Source: DATCIH01 sp036507955
GTDB taxonomy: Bacteria > Bacillota > Clostridia > Clostridiales > Clostridiaceae
Length of the DNA: 64,000 bases
Direction: 5' to 3'
Assembly: GCA_036507955.1 (NCBI GenBank)
Contig: DATCIH010000194.1
Location: 1-64,000, forward strand
Shown: positions 57,954 to 64,000 of the stretch, piece by piece
Position numbering within the stretch: the first letter of the stretch is position 1
Layout: each line of letters begins with the position of its first letter
Made by a program: the position numbers and the translations under genes
Notes under the pieces: generated by a model
The model's database searches: none
Told to the model about the DNA's origin: nothing
The model's input: the letters and a program-made list of their open reading frames with translations, nothing else

Positions 57954-58451
57954 TTACAATGTTAGTTTATTTTCTCCAACTTGTGCTGATACAGTTTGTG
58001 GAGTTTCATTTGCTTTTAGTGCATCTTGAGTATTGGAAGATACTTCTTTTGTAACAACAACATCAGCTTCATCTTTGACAGGATCATAAACTGGTGCTAA
58101 TAAAGTTTCTACTTGATTATTAACTTCCCCGACTACACTTTCCCTAAAGTGGTCTAGCTGTGATTGTGTAAGGAATGGGAATTTAGCTAATAGTATTTTA
58201 TCAAACATGGTGGCCTTTAAATTCCCTGCATTGGGGATTAACTTAAACAATTGTTCTACTTGATAAAATATACCTTTGGCTACTGTAGCACGAGAATTAT
58301 AAGTATCTGCCCCTAATTTGACCGTCTCTACTTGTTTTTTCTTACCAAGGTATAAACTTACCTGTGCTATTAAATATGTAGTAGCAAGCCCTACAATGGT
58401 GAATATAGCTTCTGTTAATATATTTGAAATTCCGTTTATCAATGTATTCAT
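57954..58451 (-). CDS. Holin, LLH family (putative)
   Basis: 165 residues. One N-terminal membrane segment (ILTEAIFTIVGLATTYLIAQ), then KKKQVETVKLGADTYNSRAT, a long amphipathic helix and KFPFLTQSQLDHFRESVVGE, the layout of LLH-type phage holins. A low-complexity C-terminus follows. Directly downstream of the amidase in the lysis cassette. Would permeabilise the membrane at the end of the lytic cycle. Confidence 0.8.
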   Translation of the reverse strand: MNTLINGISNILTEAIFTIVGLATTYLIAQVSLYLGKKKQVETVKLGADTYNSRATVAKGIFYQVEQLFKLIPNAGNLKATMFDKILLAKFPFLTQSQLDHFRESVVGEVNNQVETLLAPVYDPVKDEADVVVTKEVSSNTQDALKANETPQTVSAQVGENKLTL

Positions 58452-58468
58452 GATAAAACCTCCTTAAA

Positions 58469-59164
58469 TTATATTAGTATTTTGAAAGACTTGAAACCTT
58501 TAGCCTCCAATTCTTTTATCCTAGCATCCGCATTTGCTTCATCTGCGAAACTACCTGTTATAACCCGGTATGTTTTATTACCTGTTGTAACTGTTGGCTT
58601 AGAAACAGTTGCAGGCTTAATTGTTATGTTTGGAATATCCTTACCTGTAATGCCTTTTACGATTGCGTTTGCTAATTTTTCAGCATTATATTTATTGCAA
58701 TCACTTTTGGTATCGCAAAAGAATGGCTCCACCAGAATTGCGGTTGCATTAGTATGTTTTAATACGTATAATCCTGGTCTTGAGACACTCCCTCTGTTAT
58801 GAAAGCCAAGAGTAGCCATTTGTGTATTTATTCTATCTGCATATACCTTTGCTTTTGCACTTATATACTCAACTTCGCAACCACTAGCCTTATCTGTTTG
58901 GAAAGCATTTACATGAAGACTAACAAATAAGTCTACTTTGGAATTGTTAGCCTTGTTAACTCTATAGGCTAGGCTTTGACCTAACGTTAATTCACTTTGC
59001 GCAGGTGTTACGTTGATTACTGTATGGCCCAGCTTCTGTAATCCCGCTATTACTAAAGCGCCATATTGTCTATTAACTACTGTTTCTATTAAATATCCAC
59101 CCGCCCCAGTATCTCCGCTGCCACTTCCGTTTAGAGAGTGGCCTAAATCTATCGCAATCCTCAT
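58469..59164 (-). CDS. Endolysin: N-acetylmuramoyl-L-alanine amidase with SPOR domain
   Basis: 231 residues. Amidase_3 domain, residues 1-175: zinc ligands in IAIDLGHSLNGSG (His 9), FVSLHVNAF (His near 85), and AILVEPFFCDTKSD with the catalytic Glu. After a Pro/Thr-rich linker the C-terminal ~35 residues (YRVITGSFADEANADARIKE) are a SPOR-type peptidoglycan-binding domain. It cleaves the bond between muramic acid and the stem peptide for host lysis. Confidence 0.92.
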   Translation of the reverse strand: MRIAIDLGHSLNGSGSGDTGAGGYLIETVVNRQYGALVIAGLQKLGHTVINVTPAQSELTLGQSLAYRVNKANNSKVDLFVSLHVNAFQTDKASGCEVEYISAKAKVYADRINTQMATLGFHNRGSVSRPGLYVLKHTNATAILVEPFFCDTKSDCNKYNAEKLANAIVKGITGKDIPNITIKPATVSKPTVTTGNKTYRVITGSFADEANADARIKELEAKGFKSFKILI

Positions 59165-59178
59165 ACATTAAAACCTCC

Positions 59179-59529
59179 CTATTTAAGTATTTCGTCAATC
59201 CTTTTATGTGCTGATTTAGTAGAACCTTCAACTGTGCATAATCTAGTGTCCATACTATTTATTTGTCTACTATGTTCCCTGTTATCTAACTTTATGTCAT
59301 CCATTCCCTTGCTGATATAATCAAGTTTTGTTTCGATTATGGAACTACTTTTAGTTTCACACATAGTCTCTGCTTTTATTTTCGCTTCTGCATCTGCGAG
59401 TTCCTTTTTAGCTTGAGTTTCTGCATTTTTTAAATCTTGTTTTGACAATCTTGTATAACTTCTAATCGCTACGAACAATGATACTGCTGCAATGAATATC
59501 AAAAATATAGATTTTGTATTCTCGCTCAT
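59179..59529 (-). CDS. Membrane-anchored coiled-coil protein of the lysis cassette
   Basis: 116 residues. A membrane helix at ~7-22 (SIFLIFIAAVSLFVAIRS) followed by long charged heptads (KNAETQAKKELADAEAKIKA) and NREHSRQINSMDTRLCTVEG, like haemolysin XhlA or spanin-like accessory proteins of Gram-positive phages. First gene of the lysis cassette. Probably modulates the holin or endolysin. Confidence 0.65.
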   Translation of the reverse strand: MSENTKSIFLIFIAAVSLFVAIRSYTRLSKQDLKNAETQAKKELADAEAKIKAETMCETKSSSIIETKLDYISKGMDDIKLDNREHSRQINSMDTRLCTVEGSTKSAHKRIDEILK

Positions 59530-59603
59530 TTACATTTCCCTCCTATTGTCTTTAATATTTTCTTAAGGTAAAATGGAAATACCTTTGTATTTAAAGGTTT
59601 TTG

Positions 59604-59638
59604 ATGCAAGCGGTCAGCCAAAAACAAGCCGCTTGCAT
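59604..59638. other. 10-bp perfect inverted repeat in the intergenic region
   Basis: ATGCAAGCGG and CCGCTTGCAT with a 15-base loop. T run only on the plus-strand side (TTTTTA), though no rightward gene precedes it. Sits in the 237-bp gap between the giant polyvalent gene and the lysis cassette. May be an mRNA processing hairpin or mark an undetected plus-strand RNA. Confidence 0.5.
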
Positions 59639-59734
59639 TTTTATGTGTTGCGAGTTCTCCTTCCTTAAAACCGATTCAACCTTTATTCTTTAATTGTAAC
59701 ATAACGTTGAAATGGAGGGTATAAAAACAATAAT

Positions 59735-59760
59735 AAAAACACCCATTAATAATGAGTGCT
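59735..59760 (-). terminator. Intrinsic terminator after the polyvalent protein gene
   Basis: AGCACTC with GGGTGTT (two wobbles) and TTTTTATT on the minus strand. Resembles the terminator upstream of terS (21949-21978) in stem sequence. Confidence 0.7.
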
Positions 59761-59766
59761 AACATC

Positions 59767-62700
59767 TTACCTTTTAATTAATTGACGGTCATCAGAACTT
59801 AATGAATTATAAAAATCCTTTCTATCTGATTTAGTCATGCCATCGTATTTTTGTTGCAATTCAGAATAACCTGATTCTTTCAATTTTTTAACCGCTGCTT
59901 TTTTTCTGCTACTTCTTTCTTTACTGGGTGTATCGTATTTATCAAAAATTGCAGTTGTGCTAGCATGTGGATTATCTTTTAACGCATTTCCAAGTTCTTC
60001 ATTTAATGCTTTTGAATTAGCAAGTTTCGTTTTGCTATTTTCTGAAATTAGTTCCGTTAATTTTATTTGCTTTTTTTCATTACTTGGTGCAGTATATTCT
60101 CTTAACCAATTACCCTCATAAGATTTTTTGGAACTATCATATGATGAATTTGTTGCCGCTTTTGCATAAGTACCAGCACCGCTTCCAACCAGTGCGTTGC
60201 CTATGACTTTTTGTACTCCTGATGATGGAGTTTCATTGTTATATTTAAAGGTGCTAGGTACACCAAAAGGAATTGGACCTGCTTCACTTAAAATATACTT
60301 AAGAATATTAATGTCATTTTCTGACCCTGTTTTATCGGGATTGCTTATTTTTCTACCTAAATAGTCAGTATTAGAAGCCCAACCAACTCCTGTTCTTAAA
60401 AATGGTGACAATTTACCTTGTAATGATTTAGATACACCGCCTAAAACCCCATTTGTTACAACATTGGAAACTAATTTAGTGAAATCGCCTATACCACTTC
60501 TAAACAATGAAATGTATACGTCTGGTTGAACTTGTAATTGCAATTCGTGTCCTTTGGGGTTTTTATCTGTAAGATGTCCTGTAAATAAATAGTTCAATCC
60601 TTCTGTTAACAAACCACCAGCCACTAAACCTGTTATATATTGACTTCTTGCCGCATTGCCGCCAGGACCTTTTTCAAATGCTTTACCAACCATACGAACG
60701 GAAGATTCCGTCCAATCTGGTGCTAAAAGTAGCATTCGTTCAGTTCCTAACGCGGAAGGGTTTTTACCTAATGACTGCCAATTGAGACCACCATACGCTA
60801 GGTTAACTTCTTTGGCGATACTAATTTTAGCTTTTGATAAGTCTGCATTAACCGTTTCTGGATGCTTAGACGCAAAATCTAAAACTTTATTTTGATAATC
60901 AGTAACTTTAAGCCATCTTTGAATTTTTCCAAATAATAAGTTGTTATTAGCTTCAATAAGATGCTTGCCTTGTTTTAGAATCGGTAAATTAGTTATTTTA
61001 TCCATTTTTGAACCTGTAGTTGTTAATCTACTTAATGTATCAATATTGGATGATAATTTAGAAGTTGTGCCAGTATGTCGTGCAAAATCTTTTTCGGATA
61101 CTTGAAACTCTGGACTATCTAAAAGGTGTAAATCGTTCCAATGTCTTATAAAATCTATTCCGCCTTTATTATTATATAAAGCTTGTGCGGCTAATGTGAT
61201 ATGGTGAAAAGTTGAAAATGCCAAATCCATTGTTTTAACAACACCTTGATATTTCTGTATACCTCTCATGCTATCAATTTTTTTAGTTAAATCCGAATCC
61301 GTAATTGCTCTCAATCCATTAGCGAGATTTTCAGGTAATACAAAAGGTCTTACTTCATATCCGGTAGCGGTTGGAACATGTTTATCTAATCCGATAACGT
61401 TTTTAAATCCTTCTGGGACGTTCTTGCTATAAGAACCTAATCCACTAGTTTCTAATGAGGTAGCAAGTTCTCTAGTGGTATTTGCGTAGGACATTTCTTG
61501 ATTATGAATTGCTAATAGGTCATTTGCTTTTAATGTTGCTGGTTGCTTACCATTTAAAAGTCCTTCGCTGATATTGTCATAAACTCTTTGCTTACCATGT
61601 GAAGTGTTGGGATTAATACCATTGTTTCTTATGTCGGTTTTAACACCTCTAGGAGGTTTAACCCACATTCTGTTTGCGTAATTTTCCCTACCTACATTTA
61701 TTGCACCTGTTTTTAAAGCATAATCTTTACTTTCTTTATAATATTTTTCAGCCATTTCCACCGCTTTCATAGCGTTCGGAGATAGATTTAAAGCCTGTTT
61801 ATAACCGTCTCTATAGGTTATCTTAGTGTTAGGTATATAGCTATCCATTATTGGGTCGTTATGGTCTGTCATATCTCTTAAATGATTCATATTACCGCCA
61901 GCATCGATAAATAATTGTATACCTTCTTGCTCGTTGGGTGCTAGTTTTTTCATAGTATCCGCTAAGTGATTTCCTGCTGCTATCTGTCCATTTCTTTTAC
62001 CTATAAAGGCATCGCGTATATTTTGTGACGTTGCTTTATCGTTTTTGCCTGAAATAATCGGCAAAGGTTTATTATCGACATATTCACTGCTTACTTCATG
62101 CTCTAGTGAAGGGTCCCAATTTGGATCACTTGGTTTAATATATAACGGTTTTTTAGGTGGTATTTTATCGCCACTATCACCAGGTTTTATTTTAGTAAAT
62201 TTCATAGGTTTTTCACTCATATTAGCGGTACTGGTCATGTCACTTTTACTCTTAGTTGATTTAGGTAAAGTATCTTCCGCTTTAACAATTCCACTATCTT
62301 TTTTAATCTTTTGCGTAGGAACTTTATCCTTTTCAACCTTTGTAACTGGTTTTCCTTCTTTACCTATTATTCCTGTGGCACCTTGACCATCAGCAAAAAC
62401 ACTGATATTTACAGGATTTCCATTTGGCGATTTACCTTTTATGTGGATAATACCATCTTCATTTAGAAAAAGTTTATATTTAATGCCTTTCTCGTCCATT
62501 TTTTTAATAAATTTTTCTGTTTCTAATTTCTGCCTAGGAACATCTGTTACTACTTTTTTTGATTTAACAACATTGTTATCGGAAATTTTGTTTTGTTCAG
62601 ACGATTTTTTCTCAACTATTTTTGTGGAATTTGTTCCGCTTGTTTCTCCTTTAATCATAGGTAACTTATTGATAGTGTCATTTTTTTTATCTACCGTTAT

Positions 62701-64000
62701 TTGTTCTGGATTAAATACCGCATAAGTGTTTGAACCATCTTTTTCAAGTATTTTAAAACCATCATAACCTAACTCTTTAAGTTCGCTTGTGAAGCTATTA
62801 ACACCTTTTAATTGTCCTAGTGTAGTCGGTTTTGTAATTTTAGGAAGTTCGCCATCATAATTGAAAATATCTTCAAACTGTTGAGGTGTAATTTTATCAT
62901 TGTTATAGTCCCACATTTTATCATGTTTTAATGTAGCTTTTATAACCCTCCCTTCACCTACGTTTGATTGATATGTTGTTGCATAATTATTAGCGCTTTC
63001 TAAACTATCAGTGAAATAAAAAGCATCGCCATATAAAGTACTTTTCTTATTAAACGAATTATCAAATTGTTTAAACTTTTTATTAGTACCATGATATACA
63101 AAGTTATCTTTAGTAGTATTTTTAAGCTCTGCATCTTTTAAATTAGGTTGATTATCATCAATATCTATTTTTGCGTCTTTCCCGCTTGTTGTTCCTTCGA
63201 TAACTCTTGTTCTTTCACTCTTTTGTTCATTTCCCTTAGTTGCAATGCTTTCTTGATTGCTTCCCTGTTTGATATTACCTTCACTTGTATCACCTCCGAA
63301 TAAATCAGTTTGACCATCATTAACTACTGAATTATTTATCTTTTCTGCAATATTTTTATTTTTACCTAAGTAATCTGTAATATCACTTGTGGCTTTTTCT
63401 ACCGCTGAATTTAATTTTAATCCCTCCGAACCTATTTTACTAGCATACGTGTTCAATATATCATTAATTGGGTCGCCTTTTTTACCCTTGCCTTGGTCTA
63501 TTAATTTTAAAACATTATCTAAAATTTCTTTTTTCTTAGCGTTACCAACAGTATTTAAAGTATTTCCAGCATCATTTAAAATATCACTTTTGTTTATAAC
63601 TTTATTAAATACATTTTTGTTGCTTGTAATAGTGTGCTTTAATTGAGATATGAGTTTCATTTTATCAGCGAAATTGCTACCCATAACATCACTAGTTCCT
63701 AGACCATCTAAGGACATTTGTTGGTTCTCTGCTACGTCATTGACCATTCCATTTTGACTACCTTTAATCATATAAATAGCTTCATGCAATTCATTTTTAT
63801 TAGGATTATTTTTTTGTATATAATCCATTACTGCATTTTGGTTTGCATCATTTTCTTTTGAATCATTAGGAAATTCGCTGCCTATCATTGAAGCTTTGTC
63901 ATAATCGAGATTTTTATTAACTACATGGTGATATAGTCTGTCATTTAATTGAGCAATATTATAACCTTGAACTATAGATTTATCTTTAGTAGATAATCCT
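59767..64000 (-). CDS. Giant polyvalent protein with ADP-ribosyltransferase-like domain (enters from the right edge)
   Basis: The frame is open from base 63999 down to the stop at 59767, 1410 residues; an ATG at 63888 is internal, since the upstream codons (GLSTKDKSIVQGYNIAQLND) read through. About residues 295-450 of the visible part hold an ART-PolyVal-like domain: NFVYHGTNKKFKQFDNSFNK, GDAFYFTDSLESANNYAT, EGRVIKATLK, and a NPEQITV end. Low-complexity Lys/Ser/Thr linkers follow. The C-terminal ~700 residues are helical, with a Gly-rich hydrophobic stretch (YITGLVAGGLLTEGLNYLFT) that may enter membranes. These proteins are carried in the virion and ejected with DNA; the ART domain may modify host proteins. 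Confidence 0.82.
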   Translation of the reverse strand, partial: GLSTKDKSIVQGYNIAQLNDRLYHHVVNKNLDYDKASMIGSEFPNDSKENDANQNAVMDYIQKNNPNKNELHEAIYMIKGSQNGMVNDVAENQQMSLDGLGTSDVMGSNFADKMKLISQLKHTITSNKNVFNKVINKSDILNDAGNTLNTVGNAKKKEILDNVLKLIDQGKGKKGDPINDILNTYASKIGSEGLKLNSAVEKATSDITDYLGKNKNIAEKINNSVVNDGQTDLFGGDTSEGNIKQGSNQESIATKGNEQKSERTRVIEGTTSGKDAKIDIDDNQPNLKDAELKNTTKDNFVYHGTNKKFKQFDNSFNKKSTLYGDAFYFTDSLESANNYATTYQSNVGEGRVIKATLKHDKMWDYNNDKITPQQFEDIFNYDGELPKITKPTTLGQLKGVNSFTSELKELGYDGFKILEKDGSNTYAVFNPEQITVDKKNDTINKLPMIKGETSGTNSTKIVEKKSSEQNKISDNNVVKSKKVVTDVPRQKLETEKFIKKMDEKGIKYKLFLNEDGIIHIKGKSPNGNPVNISVFADGQGATGIIGKEGKPVTKVEKDKVPTQKIKKDSGIVKAEDTLPKSTKSKSDMTSTANMSEKPMKFTKIKPGDSGDKIPPKKPLYIKPSDPNWDPSLEHEVSSEYVDNKPLPIISGKNDKATSQNIRDAFIGKRNGQIAAGNHLADTMKKLAPNEQEGIQLFIDAGGNMNHLRDMTDHNDPIMDSYIPNTKITYRDGYKQALNLSPNAMKAVEMAEKYYKESKDYALKTGAINVGRENYANRMWVKPPRGVKTDIRNNGINPNTSHGKQRVYDNISEGLLNGKQPATLKANDLLAIHNQEMSYANTTRELATSLETSGLGSYSKNVPEGFKNVIGLDKHVPTATGYEVRPFVLPENLANGLRAITDSDLTKKIDSMRGIQKYQGVVKTMDLAFSTFHHITLAAQALYNNKGGIDFIRHWNDLHLLDSPEFQVSEKDFARHTGTTSKLSSNIDTLSRLTTTGSKMDKITNLPILKQGKHLIEANNNLLFGKIQRWLKVTDYQNKVLDFASKHPETVNADLSKAKISIAKEVNLAYGGLNWQSLGKNPSALGTERMLLLAPDWTESSVRMVGKAFEKGPGGNAARSQYITGLVAGGLLTEGLNYLFTGHLTDKNPKGHELQLQVQPDVYISLFRSGIGDFTKLVSNVVTNGVLGGVSKSLQGKLSPFLRTGVGWASNTDYLGRKISNPDKTGSENDINILKYILSEAGPIPFGVPSTFKYNNETPSSGVQKVIGNALVGSGAGTYAKAATNSSYDSSKKSYEGNWLREYTAPSNEKKQIKLTELISENSKTKLANSKALNEELGNALKDNPHASTTAIFDKYDTPSKERSSRKKAAVKKLKESGYSELQQKYDGMTKSDRKDFYNSLSSDDRQLIKR

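Noticed and set aside
60656..60895. Plus-strand frames inside the giant polyvalent gene
   Set aside because: Short, without ribosome sites, and antisense to a long continuous coding frame.
1..64000. tRNA genes, rRNA, insertion sequences
   Set aside because: I looked for cloverleaf-like TTCRANNC segments with CCA-type ends and for transposase motifs and saw none; a tRNAscan run would be decisive.

Overview
The window reads as about 64 kb of an AT-rich Clostridium-type phage-plasmid. The host is inferred from low GC, strong AGGAGG-type ribosome binding sites, frequent TTG/GTG starts and genes of endospore formers (SpoIIID, a SigE/SigK-like sigma factor, AbrB). The element has a complete packaging, capsid and short-tail (podovirus-like) set, but it also carries a MobV-type relaxase, a VirD4/TraG-type coupling protein and a ParM/ParR-type partition pair. 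I see no integrase and no DNA polymerase. Nearly everything is on the minus strand and is transcribed right to left.

Late region, minus strand from 21.9 kb down to 1: small and large terminase (candidate pac repeats inside and after terS), small membrane proteins, portal, scaffold-like protein, a decoration-like protein, major capsid protein, pectate-lyase-like tailspike, an inserted AP2/HNH homing endonuclease, three tandem head-tail adaptor paralogues, a tail nozzle-like protein, two proteins sharing an anchor domain (one carrying a propeller-like body), a seven-bladed propeller fibre, and two paralogous internal virion proteins. The second of these runs off the left edge. At the right edge (64000 to 59767) a giant polyvalent protein with an ADP-ribosyltransferase-like domain enters in mid-gene and is followed by the lysis genes (coiled-coil membrane protein, amidase, LLH-type holin, ending at 57954). 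On a circular element only slightly longer than 64 kb, the two edges would be one continuous late operon.

Early/middle region, 22 to 40 kb: J-domain protein, replication initiator-like protein, RinA/ArpU-like late regulator, SpoIIID, a rusA gene with an in-frame stop, dUTPase, AbrB-like regulator, SSB without a normal start codon, an MT-A70 adenine methylase, a radical SAM enzyme next to a ThyX-like protein, a SigA-like sigma factor, HNHc nuclease, DUF1351/ERF recombination pair and a SigE/SigK-like sigma factor. A lysogeny switch (Cro-like and CI-like, divergent) lies at 40.2-41.1 kb.

Plasmid region, 41.4 to 56 kb: small unknown genes, a roughly 550-nt structured non-coding RNA candidate with its own promoter (44.37 to 43.81 kb), a near-ideal promoter with an 18-bp palindromic operator (45.43 kb), mobilisation genes, ParM/ParR, a T7 gp4-like primase-helicase and a replication initiator gene that contains an 11-bp-phased iteron array (candidate origin). 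A rightward operon of seven small unknown genes lies at 56.2-57.8 kb.

The most notable points are the set of four host-like developmental/sigma regulators on a phage, the large structured RNA, the phage plus mobilisation plus partition combination, and several genes whose best-placed start codon is AUA.
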